Shown: positions 34,501 through 41,883, counted from the first letter of the stretch. The stretch: 51,394 bases of DNA from JAGMXM01 sp964458325 (GCA_964458325.1 CAYWIM010000026.1:1-51394), one strand, 5' to 3'. Numbers and translations: made by a program. The notes: generated from the letters alone by a model not told the origin.

Positions 34501-35912
34501 CCCAAGGCAAGGCTTATGATGGAACCGAGTTTGTCCGCCAGCTCGAAAGGGATTTCCAGGTCTACGAGCGAGTCGAGCAGCCCGATCGCGACCACGATGG
34601 CATGCCCGACACCTGGGAAGTCTATTATGGGACCGATCCCGCCAAACCCGATGGCGACCTCGATCTCGATCGCGACGGGCTGACGAACAAGGATGAGTTC
34701 GAGCACGGCACCCATCCCCGGGATCCGGACACGGACAATGGCGGCGAGTCCGACGGCTCGGAGGTCGATGCGGGCCAGTGTCCGCTGGATCCAACCGACG
34801 ATCGTCTGCCGCCGGTGTCCGAGGTGTCGATCATCACCTCGCCCGACTCGAGGGGAGGGGTGGGCTATTTGAGGCCGAACGCGTTGCTGCTCCATTTCCC
34901 CGATCATGCCTCTTATCAGGGGATGGAGATCTTCCGGGCGGCATCGGCGGCCCAGACAACCCAGCCGTCCAACCGGGTGGCCACGGTCGACCTGCGCGGC
35001 AAGAACATCAATTCCTACTACGATGAGGGGTTGACCGATGGCGCCCGCTACTACTATCGGCTCCGCGCGCTGGGGCTTTCGGGATCGGCCACGCCATTCT
35101 CTCGAGTGATCTCCGCGGTGGCCAAGGCGGATCCGTATGTGCCGGGCGGCCACATCCTGATCAACCAGGGCGCCCGATACACCGATCGCCTCAACGTGCG
35201 GGTGGACCTGATCGCCGACTCGCTGGTCAAGGAATACCGGCTGAGCCAGCAGCCGTTCACCGGCGCCGAGCCGTATCTGTCGATCGTGCCCCGCACGAAT
35301 TTCGTGTTCAGCGGTCTGTCCAGCGGCGATGTCGGGATGATCTATGTCCAGTTCCGCAGCGCCAGCGGCAACGAATCCGATGTCACTGACGACACGATCA
35401 TCTACCGCACCACGGGCGACGCCGACCGCGACGGGACGGCGGATGGCGCCGACACGGACGATGACAACGATGGCCTGTTGGATTCCGCAGAGATCTTCCA
35501 ACACGGCACGAATCCATTTACCCAGGACACCGATCGCGACGGCTGGTCGGATCCCGCGGAGATCAAGGCCGGATCCGATCCGCTCGATCCGATGTCGGTC
35601 CCGTCAGGCGATGGCGATACGGACGGGTATCCGAACGATCTCGAGCAGCGGTATGGCGCCGATGCGTCCGACGCGCTCGATTATCCGGACCTGCGATTCA
35701 CGATCCAGCCTGGCGCCGCCGCGATCGAAGTGATGCTGCCCACTCGAGTCGGAGTCGCCTATCAGCTCCAGTATGCGGATGCCCTGGCCGGTCCATCGAC
35801 GGCCTGGATGAACCTCGGCGCGGCCATTCCCGGCACCGGCGGCGTGGTGACGATTCCGCTGGCTCCCGATCAAAGCGCGCGATACCTGCGATTCAACGTC
35901 GTGGTTGATTGA
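31536..35912 (+). CDS. Giant secreted zincin-VWA-Fn3 protein with calcium-type repeats (CLCA-like domain order)
   Basis: A 1458-residue protein with an ideal Shine-Dalgarno (AAGGAGG, 5 bases before the ATG) and a signal peptide (VVWALVWGWAQWGLAS). Residues 130-170 hold HERFH (132-136) and, 28 residues later, E164 in WVSEGTADAV: the HExxH...E zinc site of gluzincin metalloproteases. A VWA domain starts near 538 with the MIDAS motif DISGS (545-549). A beta domain follows, then DxDxDG repeats (about 1017-1090, DHDGMPDTWE), an Fn3-like part (about 1098-1195), a second repeat block (about 1295-1380) and a C-terminal small beta module. HExxH followed by VWA recalls animal CLCA proteins, whose metalloprotease cleaves the protein itself. 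Self-processing here is inference. Confidence 0.88.
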   Translation: MKREIVGGAVVWALVWGWAQWGLASDCSKPGLDQEMDFSDSGVDYTIFYRTDAGSTHRISHADATNLQANAISSYDALVGTMNFRTPYLNTLPQYDIIVKDDWYYAEPGCLVMHAPGVRSDPESDTRCIFLHERFHTAQRHYKCGVADCDSGYIGSTFGKWVSEGTADAVMDKGYLDLDNLTGYPYYENSARNYLNDPDATLFDREYNACLWWNYLMEQMGAVRVEPQLGTDFMRAFWERVASNGAAGSAACRTAMEQTISSFSSRSFENVFLDFSICNYTRAYDASAVPNASYYAYVDEQAQAILTSVPVTAIGALPASQDNVGVPSFATRYFEHVLDGGGDCEVVGFKTDDADDVMGFAAVAVDSSGQVIGIRKGIGQEFAATFFNTPSRPIRRLVGIAVGLEETTQFDYAFDRGSVKLEIVRPTFSHPAYPGPHDQPGNVVVRTRVLGPSALEPEGPGTLSVLGLQASDFTILIGGTNAPVSYADYVGGEYQLLVEAPEQPADGLYDLTVQLCTTDQSGVSATSRQSVYYGDIRFHHVVALDISGSMEYPTSAKLDAAKEAAKFYIDAVTDNDRLTVVTFTGDATECNEDAVNLKGSSGLLLGSSVSRGLLKMAVDAQTSKNMTSIGDGLWTAQDALDTEAAKVSYEHFDAILLLSDGKENEARYWDSTTCIASGTVASRLTASDTMINSLAFGADADHSLMQTIGLATEGDYSYIPVDEGTGALMLKDAAAASIGIGTMQNDLTLRFLEGIEHAKGLQRLVMATANVAAGGRRDLLLDLREEVVQGAILFVGWSAPGTVQVRIQDPSGVDPETYALAVYSGDSHYILHLKGLKSGVYRVQLDNQSGQALECFAGISGIPGNGLRVEFMLAPFRTGGVAGRSESAQELFEQGVPVRMLARIYDRKGAVRDAKVEVQVTLPDGETACRSLHLFDDGKHVDQRAGDGLYGLLYTRTPLAGRPGGNSDEKPKMPDDPKQSGNYHVSLLAQGKAYDGTEFVRQLERDFQVYERVEQPDRDHDGMPDTWEVYYGTDPAKPDGDLDLDRDGLTNKDEFEHGTHPRDPDTDNGGESDGSEVDAGQCPLDPTDDRLPPVSEVSIITSPDSRGGVGYLRPNALLLHFPDHASYQGMEIFRAASAAQTTQPSNRVATVDLRGKNINSYYDEGLTDGARYYYRLRALGLSGSATPFSRVISAVAKADPYVPGGHILINQGARYTDRLNVRVDLIADSLVKEYRLSQQPFTGAEPYLSIVPRTNFVFSGLSSGDVGMIYVQFRSASGNESDVTDDTIIYRTTGDADRDGTADGADTDDDNDGLLDSAEIFQHGTNPFTQDTDRDGWSDPAEIKAGSDPLDPMSVPSGDGDTDGYPNDLEQRYGADASDALDYPDLRFTIQPGAAAIEVMLPTRVGVAYQLQYADALAGPSTAWMNLGAAIPGTGGVVTIPLAPDQSARYLRFNVVVD

Positions 35913-36411
35913 CCATTTGCTCCAGCGGTTCGGCGATCTTGTCCAGCAGCGAGCGCATGTCCAGGCGCAGGGGCGTGTTCTCGTAATGGGCCAGCTTTTG
36001 GAAAAGCATGAGGCGCGTTACCTCGTGGTGGGGGGCTATGCGTTCATGCTCTATTCCGAGCCGCGATGGACCAAGGATTTGGGCCTCTGGATCGCGCTCG
36101 ATCCCCCCAATGCTCGAGCGGTCTTCCGCGCGCTGCAGGAGTTCGGCGCTCCGTTGGCGAACCTGACGGAAAAGGATTTCGCCGCTCCGGGTTACTTCTA
36201 CCAGATGGGAAATCCGCCGTTGCGCGTGGACGTGATGATGGGCTTGCCAGGGGGCGATTTCGAGACCGCCTGGGCGAGACGCCACACCATCGTGTTAGGC
36301 GATGGCCGGATTCACTTCATCGGGAGGGATGATCTGATCGCTCTCAAACTGGCGTCGGGGCGAGACCAGGACCTGAAAGAAGTGGAGCTGTATGAAAGCG
36401 AAGGAATTTGA
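35905..36411 (+). CDS. Nucleotidyltransferase-fold protein with altered DxD motif (toxin-like)
   Basis: Up to 168 residues; the start is uncertain. TTG 35905 overlaps the previous stop; ATG 35986 gives 141 residues. Motifs match the family of short minimal nucleotidyltransferases: YLVVGGYAF, RWTKDLGLWI, LTEKDFAAPGYFYQMG, RVDVMMGLPGGDFETAW, and FIGRDDLIALKLASGRDQDL. In this family the metal site is normally KDLDLW; here the second Asp is Gly (DLG), so catalysis may be lost or altered. The next gene, a BrnA-type antitoxin, starts 20 bases before this one stops. Such pairing suggests a toxin-antitoxin-like unit. Confidence 0.82.
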   Translation: MIDHLLQRFGDLVQQRAHVQAQGRVLVMGQLLEKHEARYLVVGGYAFMLYSEPRWTKDLGLWIALDPPNARAVFRALQEFGAPLANLTEKDFAAPGYFYQMGNPPLRVDVMMGLPGGDFETAWARRHTIVLGDGRIHFIGRDDLIALKLASGRDQDLKEVELYESEGI

Positions 36412-36619
36412 CAGAAGGTTCGAGCGAGGCGAGGAAGTCGTCGACGCTTTGGATCTGTCAATGGCGCGTCGCCCCGGCCGGCAGGTCAAGCGGGTGAACG
36501 TTGATTTTCCAGAATGGATGATCGGCTGCTTGGACCGCGAAGCCAAACGGTTGGGAGTGACTCGGCAATCGATCATCAAGATCTGGATCGCGGATCGCCT
36601 GGAAAAAACCTCGCCTTGA
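36392..36619 (+). CDS. BrnA/CopG-type antitoxin
   Basis: A 75-residue protein. MKAKEFDRRFERGEEVVDAL opens as in BrnA antitoxins, and KRVNVDFPEWMIGCLDREAK, then RLGVTRQSIIKIWIADRLE, is the ribbon-helix-helix DNA-binding domain. GGAG sits 5 bases before the ATG, inside the end of the nucleotidyltransferase gene (20-base overlap). BrnA normally pairs with the BrnT ribonuclease; no BrnT is present here, and the partner appears to be the nucleotidyltransferase. Likely a repressor of its own operon. Confidence 0.88.
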   Translation: MKAKEFDRRFERGEEVVDALDLSMARRPGRQVKRVNVDFPEWMIGCLDREAKRLGVTRQSIIKIWIADRLEKTSP

Positions 36620-36620
36620 C

Positions 36621-36706
36621 GAGGAGCAACCAAGCCAGCTCGCCCAAGGCCCCGGGCCCGGCGGCGCTCGCGCCAAAACCGGAATGAATTTTTGCACAGA
36701 TCCTTG
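36621..36706 (+). repeat. Dispersed repeat with TTTTTGCACAG core, copy B
   Basis: An arm, GAGGAGCAACCAAGCCAGCT with CGCCCAAGG, is followed by a GC-rich spacer and the core AAAACCGGAATGAATTTTTG with CACAGATCCTT (36675-36705). Copy C at 47551-47676 has the same order (arm, spacer, core). It directly follows the antitoxin stop codon. Confidence 0.7.
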
Positions 36707-36798
36707 ACTCCAGGGGCTTGTGCCGATGATGAACCACGGTCGTCTGCTCCGGATCGGTCGCGGCGTTTTCTAGCTGCAAGGGGACATGGAAGGAGGCT

Positions 36799-38331
36799 AT
36801 GGTGGCGGGCATGACACGGCCTTGCCTGCTGGCATCGCTGGTCGATCTGGCGGTTCAGATGCAGCGGGACGCCGATCGGCCCGAGACGGAGCTGCACCGG
36901 CGCGATCGCGGCCTGGTTCGCGCGCAGGCGGGAGACGCCTCGAATCGGCTTTGGCTTCTGATGGCGTGGCTCGAGGGCCTGCGCGCCGGCGGCGAGGCGA
37001 TGCCGGGCCGCTCGTTCAGCTTCGTTTACCGCCTGCTGGTTCTCGGCCTGGCGGTTCTCGGGTTGGGGATCGGATGGGGGACCTCGGCGGCTCTGTTCTA
37101 CTATGACGGCACACGGCCGGTGAATGTGGTCCACGTGCTGGCGGTGTTCGTCGCGGGGCAGTGGCTTCTGCTGCTGTTGCTGGGAATCGTGATGATTCCC
37201 GATCGATTCGCGCGGTGGATTCCGGGCGCCGCCGGGGTTCAGGAAACGCTGGCGCTCCTATCGCCCGGACAGCTTGCCCGGCTCGCGATTCGATTTGTTC
37301 CTCGGACCGCGCGCGATTTGCTCGTGGGAACCGTCGCGTTTGGGGCGGCGAATCTCTTCCAGTTCAAGAAGGTGTGGAAATGGGCGGTGATATTCGCCGC
37401 GCAATCGTTTGCGGTGGGATTCAACGCCGGCGCGCTGGCGGCCTGCCTCTACCTGGTTACGTTTTCGGACCTGGCGTTCTCGTGGAGCACGACGCTCGAG
37501 CCGGACGTCGAGGTGGTTCACCGTCTGACGCAGACCCTGTCGGCGCCGTGGTCGCGCTGGGCGCCGGACGCGGCGCCTTCGGCGGAGTTGATTCGCCAGA
37601 CGCTGTATTACCGTCAGGCGGGCCCGCTGGCCGGCACGGCGCCGGAGCGCTGGGGGCAATGGTGGCCGTTTCTCGCTGCGTGCATGATCGCCTACGGGCT
37701 CGTCCCGCGGGCGTTCCTGCTGGGCCTGGCTGGCTGGCGGCTCCATCGCTCGGCCCGCCGCGCATTTGTCGAAGCTCCCGGCGTGGCCGTCGTGCTGGAT
37801 CGGTTGACAAGCGAGTGGGTGACAACCCAGTCAACCGATCCTGAAGCCAAGTCTTCCCAACCGTCAAACGATGCCGCTGGGATCCCCAACGGCGCCGGCC
37901 TGGCGGATCGCTCGCCGCTGTGCCTGGTTAATTGGGGTGGAATCGAGGTGCCGGACGAAACCCTGGCGGGCTGCGCGAGCGAATCGTGGAGCCGCCGAAT
38001 CGCCCGCGTGCATCATGCCGGGGGGCGTGCGTCGATCGAGTCGGACGGCAAGGTCATCGCCGACATATCCAAGGCCGCCGAACAGCCAGGCGTGGCGGTT
38101 CTGGTCAAGAGCTGGGAGCCGCCGGTTCTTGAAGCGACCGATTTCCTTCGCGAGCTGCGCCAGGCTATCGGTCCGGGGCGGCTCATGATTGTGGCGCCCG
38201 TCGCCCTCGATGCGGCGGGCGGCTTGGCGCCGCCCCGGGATGCGGACTTGGTCCAGTGGCGGAAAAGCCTGCGCGGCCTCCGGGATCCGGCCCTGGTCGT
38301 GCGCGGGTGGCAGGAAGGAGAGACGCCATGA
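36799..38331 (+). CDS. DUF2868-type membrane protein
   Basis: A 510-residue protein with at least four membrane segments: near residues 75-95 (VYRLLVLGLAVLGLGIGWG), 112-133 (VLAVFVAGQWLLLLLLGIVM), around 200 (VIFAAQSFAVGFNAGALAAC) and near 290 (MIAYGLVPRAFLLGLAGWRL). A soluble C-terminal domain follows. The pattern and the neighbour identify DUF2868, which is regularly encoded just before a DUF3482 GTPase. AGGAGG lies 3 bases before ATG 36799; M5 (36811) is an alternative start. The stop overlaps the GTPase start (ATGA at 38328). The function of the pair is unknown. Confidence 0.85.
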   Translation: MVAGMTRPCLLASLVDLAVQMQRDADRPETELHRRDRGLVRAQAGDASNRLWLLMAWLEGLRAGGEAMPGRSFSFVYRLLVLGLAVLGLGIGWGTSAALFYYDGTRPVNVVHVLAVFVAGQWLLLLLLGIVMIPDRFARWIPGAAGVQETLALLSPGQLARLAIRFVPRTARDLLVGTVAFGAANLFQFKKVWKWAVIFAAQSFAVGFNAGALAACLYLVTFSDLAFSWSTTLEPDVEVVHRLTQTLSAPWSRWAPDAAPSAELIRQTLYYRQAGPLAGTAPERWGQWWPFLAACMIAYGLVPRAFLLGLAGWRLHRSARRAFVEAPGVAVVLDRLTSEWVTTQSTDPEAKSSQPSNDAAGIPNGAGLADRSPLCLVNWGGIEVPDETLAGCASESWSRRIARVHHAGGRASIESDGKVIADISKAAEQPGVAVLVKSWEPPVLEATDFLRELRQAIGPGRLMIVAPVALDAAGGLAPPRDADLVQWRKSLRGLRDPALVVRGWQEGETP

Positions 38332-39746
38332 GCCTGCCTGTGTTCGCCGTCGTGGGGCATCCGAACAAAGGCAAATCGAGCATTGTCGCCACGCTGGCAT
38401 CGGACGATTCGGTCGAGATCGGCCCGGAGCCGGGCACGACCACGCGCTGCCGCCGGTATCCCATGGTGGTGGATGGCGAGGAGCTGTATGCGCTGGTCGA
38501 CACGCCCGGGTTCCAGCGAGCGCGGCGCGCCCTGCAATGGATGAAGCAGCACGAGACCAGCGCCGATCTTCACGCGGATGTCGTGCGCCGTTTTTTCGAG
38601 GCCCATCGCGGGCAGGATTCGTTTCGGGACGAATGCGAGCTGCTGCAACCCATCCTCGATGGGGCGGGCATTCTCTATGTCGTCGATGGCTCCGTGCCGT
38701 ATGGCGAGGAGTATGAGCCGGAGATGGAGATCCTGCGGTGGACCGGCCGGCCCAGCCTCGGATTGATCAATCCCATCGGCCCGGCGGATCACATTGCATC
38801 GTGGCGTTCGGCGCTCGGCCAATTCTTCAAGGTTGTCCGGGTTTTCAACGCGGTGACGGCCGAGTTCCGGAAACGGGTGGATCTGATCCGGGCATTTGGG
38901 CAATTGAACGAGGAGTGGCGGGCCCGGCTGGACCGGGTCGTCGTCAGCCTCGAGGGCGACCGGCGGCGGAAGCGCCGGCGATCCGCGCGCGCCGTGGCGG
39001 AGGCACTGGTCGAGATGCTTGCGCACCAGGTCGAGCGGAAGCTGCCTTCGGATGCCGACACCTCGGCCATTCGCCCGGCCATCGAGATGCAGTTCCGGGA
39101 AGACCTGCGCTGCGGCGAGCAACGAGCTCGCGATACCGTCGAGCAGTGTTATAGCCATCGCCGGATCGAGCGCCGGGAGGAAGCCTTGCCGCTGCTCGAT
39201 GAAGATCTGTTCTCGGAGACGACTTGGCTGCGGTTCGGTCTGAGCCGCCGCGAGATCATGGCCACCGGCGCGATGGGCGGCGCGGCCACAGGCGCGATTG
39301 TGGACGCGCATTTTGGCGGGGCGTCGATGCTGGCGGGCACGCTGCTGGGGGCCGGGATCGGCGCGACGGTCGGGTGGTGGACGGCGGATCGGCTCGTGAC
39401 GGTCAAGATCCTCGATATGCCGCTGGGTGGGAAACGGCTCGTGGCCGGCCCCACCCGGAACGCGAGCTTTCCCCACGTGGTGTTCAACCGGGCCCGATAC
39501 CATCACTACCTGGTCTCGCATCGCACCCATGCCACGCGCGGCGATCTGACTCTGATGGGCATTCCGGGCAACCCGATGCCGGCGCTCGACAAAGAGGATC
39601 GGGCGGCGCTCGAGGGCGTGTTCGACCGATTGCGCAAGCGCCGCGGCGAACCTGAGACTGCCGGCCAGCTCGCCGAAGTCATCGAGAGGGTTTTCGACAA
39701 GGATGAGGGAGGGGAGGACGTCAACCCTGCAGGCCCGGTCACCTGA
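38328..39746 (+). CDS. DUF3482-type GTPase
   Basis: A 472-residue protein. The Ras-like GTPase domain has the P-loop GHPNKGKS at residues 10-17 and DTPG near 58; ILYVVDGSVPYG follows. A basic helical part (about 200-270, RRRKRRRSARAVAEALVEM) leads to a glycine/alanine-rich hydrophobic hairpin near 310-345 (GAMGGAATGAIVDAHFGGAS), probably membrane-associated. GGAAGGAG lies 6 bases before the ATG. It is coupled to the DUF2868 membrane protein; together they probably form a membrane GTPase unit, in the manner of dynamin-like or Era-like switches. The cellular role is not known. Confidence 0.9.
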   Translation: MSLPVFAVVGHPNKGKSSIVATLASDDSVEIGPEPGTTTRCRRYPMVVDGEELYALVDTPGFQRARRALQWMKQHETSADLHADVVRRFFEAHRGQDSFRDECELLQPILDGAGILYVVDGSVPYGEEYEPEMEILRWTGRPSLGLINPIGPADHIASWRSALGQFFKVVRVFNAVTAEFRKRVDLIRAFGQLNEEWRARLDRVVVSLEGDRRRKRRRSARAVAEALVEMLAHQVERKLPSDADTSAIRPAIEMQFREDLRCGEQRARDTVEQCYSHRRIERREEALPLLDEDLFSETTWLRFGLSRREIMATGAMGGAATGAIVDAHFGGASMLAGTLLGAGIGATVGWWTADRLVTVKILDMPLGGKRLVAGPTRNASFPHVVFNRARYHHYLVSHRTHATRGDLTLMGIPGNPMPALDKEDRAALEGVFDRLRKRRGEPETAGQLAEVIERVFDKDEGGEDVNPAGPVT

Positions 39747-39853
39747 CCGGGCGTTTGGCAGGCATGCCATCAAGCGCCGCGTGGGGGCACGCGACCGACA
39801 ACGCCCGCGTCCACCGCCCTGCAGGCCCGGTCCCCCGACCGGGCGTTGTGGAC
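39726..39853. repeat. Dispersed CCCGGTC/GACCGGG hairpin repeat, two copies
   Basis: Copy a: CCTGCAGGCCCGGTC-ACCT-GACCGGGCG (39726-39753), which overlaps the last codons of the GTPase gene. Copy b (39776-39853): GCCGCGTGGGGGCACGC, a spacer, then CCTGCAGGCCCGGTC-CCCC-GACCGGGCG and TTGTGGAC. Both hold a perfect 7-base stem. A third relative is at 47407-47479. Confidence 0.75.
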
Positions 39854-39896
39854 AAAAGATACTGGCTGTCCAGGCGTGTCCCGCTATTCTGCGGGC

Positions 39897-40105
39897 ATGT
39901 CCAGCATAGCGGGGAGACTGTTGTTGGCCATCGTCTTTGCGGTTGGCCATGCATGTGCATCGGGCGCGACGGCTCGGTTCATGACGCTCGAGTGATCGAG
40001 AGCGACGAGTACAAGGACCTGGCGCTGCTCAAGATCGAAGCCAGCGACCTTGCGCCCGCCGCGTCGCCGAGCGCGAGAAATGACATGGAGAGCGTGAACA
40101 CATAG
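39897..40105 (+). pseudogene. Remnant of an exported HtrA/S1C-type serine protease gene
   Basis: From ATG 39897 one frame reads a good signal peptide (MSSIAGRLLLAIVFAVGHAC) but stops at 39995. In another frame, overlapping it, lies GRDGSVHDARVIESDEYKDL followed by ALLKIEASDLAPA. That is the segment around the catalytic Asp of HtrA-like trypsin folds (usually D-x-DLALLKI). The His and Ser parts are missing, so the gene has lost its middle, shifted frame and lost its 3' half. Confidence 0.6.
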
Positions 40106-40157
40106 AATGAGCCGCCGATCGATCGACACGGAACTGAAATCATCTGAAATTCCGCGT

Positions 40158-40269
40158 CATTCCGCGTGTTCCGCGGGCATAAATTCTTCCTCTTTTCACC
40201 CATCCATGGCTTCGCTAGGCCACCCATCCAAGCTGAACACGAAGAGGAGTCCGCGGAACACGCGGAATG
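40158..40269. repeat. Perfect 19-base inverted repeat element
   Basis: CATTCCGCGTGTTCCGCGG (40158-40176) is exactly complementary to CCGCGGAACACGCGGAATG (40251-40269). Inside are a second pairing (TCCTCTT/AAGAGGA) and a direct repeat CACCCATCCA (40198-40207 and 40221-40230). It has the size and shape of a small non-autonomous element or of a long RNA hairpin. It sits upstream of the nuclease-like gene, whose open frame runs through it only by chance. Confidence 0.8.
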
Positions 40270-40325
40270 AAATCCATTCAATTCAAGATTCCCAGGCATT
40301 CTGTATTCCGCGGGGAAGAGATCAA

Positions 40326-41654
40326 TTGTTTCCTGCTTTCGTTGCCTTCCTGCTGATGGTCGCGGGCACGCATGCCGCTGTTATCGCGCAATGGGATTTC
40401 AACAGCATCGAGCCGGATGGCAACGCGGCGACGGGCGCGCTATCGCCGGCGGAAGGCGCGGGCACGGCGGCGCTGGCGGGCGGAGTGACGTCGTCGTTCA
40501 CGGCCTCGAATGGATCGTCGGATCCCAACGCCGACAACAGCAACTGGCGGATCACCACGTGGCCGACCCAAGGCGCCCAGAACAAACAGAATGGCGTTCT
40601 CACGATCGTCAGCTACAACGTGCTCGGACGCGACCAGCCCGATTGGACGACCAACTCGGCCCAGGTCCGCGCGATCGGTCGGCAGTTGGCATTCCTCGAA
40701 CCTGACATCGTCGGTTTCCAGGAGATACCGGAAACGAACGCCAATTATCTCCAGATGAGCGCGTGGGTGACGGCGTATCTGCCGGGGTATTACCTGGCAA
40801 CGGGCCAGCGGACCGACGGCGGTGAGCGCAGCGCCGTTGCCAGCCGTTTCCCGATCGCGCGCTCGCGGTCGTGGCTGGCGCGCAGCAGCTTGGCGGCATT
40901 CGGGTATGATGGTGTCTTCACGCGCGACCTGTTCGAGGCGGAGATCCTGGTGCCCGGGATGCCACAGCCGTTCCATTTCTTCACCACGCACCTCAAGGCG
41001 CATCCAGACCAGGCCAGCTCGGTCCGCCGGGCGGCGGAGGCGCGGGCGATCTCGAATTTTTTCGCGATCGTCTATCTGCCCGCGAAAGGCCTGCGGCCAT
41101 ACGTGCTGGTGGGCGACATGAACGAGGACATCGCCCGACCGCGGGCGTACGAGCAGCGGGCCATCCAAACCCTGACCAGCTTGCCCACAGGGCTTTGGCT
41201 GACCACCCCGCGCAATCCCGCCACGAACGACGAGCGGACATGGTCGATCCAGAACTCGAGCCTGACGATCCGGTTCGATTACATCCTGCCGTGCGGGCTC
41301 TTCTTCTCGAACATCGTCAGCAGCCAGGTCTTCCGTTCAGACAAGGTGGTTCCACCCGCGCCGCCGTTGCTGGCGAGCGACAGCGCCAGCGCGGCGGATC
41401 ACCTGCCGGTCGTGATGGTCTTCCGCGATCCGTACGATGTGCCGCTGTCGATCCGCGGGTTGACGATCACCAACCAGACGGTCCGCCTCCGTTGGGGGGC
41501 CATACCAGGCGATCGCTATCGGGTCGAGCGTTCGTCCGACCTGGCCGCTTGGCAGCCGATTGCGCGCAATCTGCTGGCCGAAAGTCCCGGCATGCGGTTC
41601 GAGACGCTGGCCACCGGTCCCACGCTGTTCTTCCGGATCGCGCGAGAGCGATGA
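40326..41654 (+). CDS. Secreted endonuclease/exonuclease/phosphatase (EEP) family protein
   Basis: The frame is open from 40107 but crosses an inverted-repeat element. TTG 40326, with GGGGAAGAG 5 bases upstream, opens a signal peptide (LFPAFVAFLLMVAGTHA), giving 442 residues. After a short N-terminal module (VIAQWDFNSI, typical of lamin-tail or Verrucomicrobia secreted nucleases) the EEP fold spans about 92-370: IVSYNVLGRD, VGFQEIPETN (catalytic Glu near 132), FFTTHLKAHP, VLVGDMNEDI and ADHLPVVMVF (catalytic His near 360). A small C-terminal beta module follows (RYRVERSSDLAAW). It probably cleaves phosphodiesters or phosphomonoesters outside the cell; substrate unknown. Confidence 0.87.
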   Translation: MFPAFVAFLLMVAGTHAAVIAQWDFNSIEPDGNAATGALSPAEGAGTAALAGGVTSSFTASNGSSDPNADNSNWRITTWPTQGAQNKQNGVLTIVSYNVLGRDQPDWTTNSAQVRAIGRQLAFLEPDIVGFQEIPETNANYLQMSAWVTAYLPGYYLATGQRTDGGERSAVASRFPIARSRSWLARSSLAAFGYDGVFTRDLFEAEILVPGMPQPFHFFTTHLKAHPDQASSVRRAAEARAISNFFAIVYLPAKGLRPYVLVGDMNEDIARPRAYEQRAIQTLTSLPTGLWLTTPRNPATNDERTWSIQNSSLTIRFDYILPCGLFFSNIVSSQVFRSDKVVPPAPPLLASDSASAADHLPVVMVFRDPYDVPLSIRGLTITNQTVRLRWGAIPGDRYRVERSSDLAAWQPIARNLLAESPGMRFETLATGPTLFFRIARER

Positions 41655-41675
41655 TTTTTGCGGCCAGGATGGAGG

Positions 41676-41715
41676 AAGGGGGGCACTCCTATCTCCCGAA
41701 CCCACGACCTTGAAG
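41676..41715 (-). other. tRNA 3'-half-like fragment
   Basis: On the minus strand CTTCAAGGTCGTGGGTTCG resembles the variable-loop and T-arm start of a tRNA (GTGGGTTCG is the usual T-stem and loop). The closing T-stem strand is missing and no D-arm or anticodon arm is found upstream. It may be the scar of an integration event at a tRNA gene, or chance. It lies 176 bases before the AbrB/PIN module. Confidence 0.25.
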
Positions 41716-41854
41716 TAATCCTCGACCTGTTGCTGAGTTGCCGCCGCTGGGCCGAGGGGATGTGGCGCGTTTGCCGCGCTGGCCGCGCATCTTGACGGAG
41801 ACCTCTTGCGGTTGTGCGGTGGTCCCGGAAGCGGTCTTGGGGCCGATGCGATGC

Positions 41855-41883
41855 TTGAATGTAAGTCACGCTTACGCTATTGT
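41855..41883 (+). promoter_or_regulatory. Promoter with operator-like inverted repeat for the AbrB/PIN pair
   Basis: -35 TTGAAT (41855-41860), an exact 17-base spacer and -10 TATTGT (41878-41883). The spacer contains the inverted repeat GTAAG-N5-CTTAC (41861-41875), well placed for the AbrB-type antitoxin to block RNA polymerase. The ATG at 41891 is only 8 bases after the -10, so transcription would begin at or next to the start codon: a leaderless mRNA. No Shine-Dalgarno is present, in agreement. Confidence 0.65.

Noticed and set aside
34080..35504. 474-codon minus-strand open frame
   Set aside because: Antisense shadow within the DxDxDG and Fn3 parts of the same protein.
36295..37134. 279-codon minus-strand open frame
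   Set aside because: Spans the repeat copy B and antisense of two genes; composition is repeat-derived and there are no motifs.
39726..39853. Possible CRISPR array from the two adjacent hairpin repeats
   Set aside because: Only two copies with unequal length and no regular spacers; the relative at 47407 shows it is a dispersed palindrome.
38013..39950. 645-codon minus-strand open frame
   Set aside because: Covers the DUF2868/GTPase pair in antisense; the plus-strand GTPase has a P-loop and DTPG.
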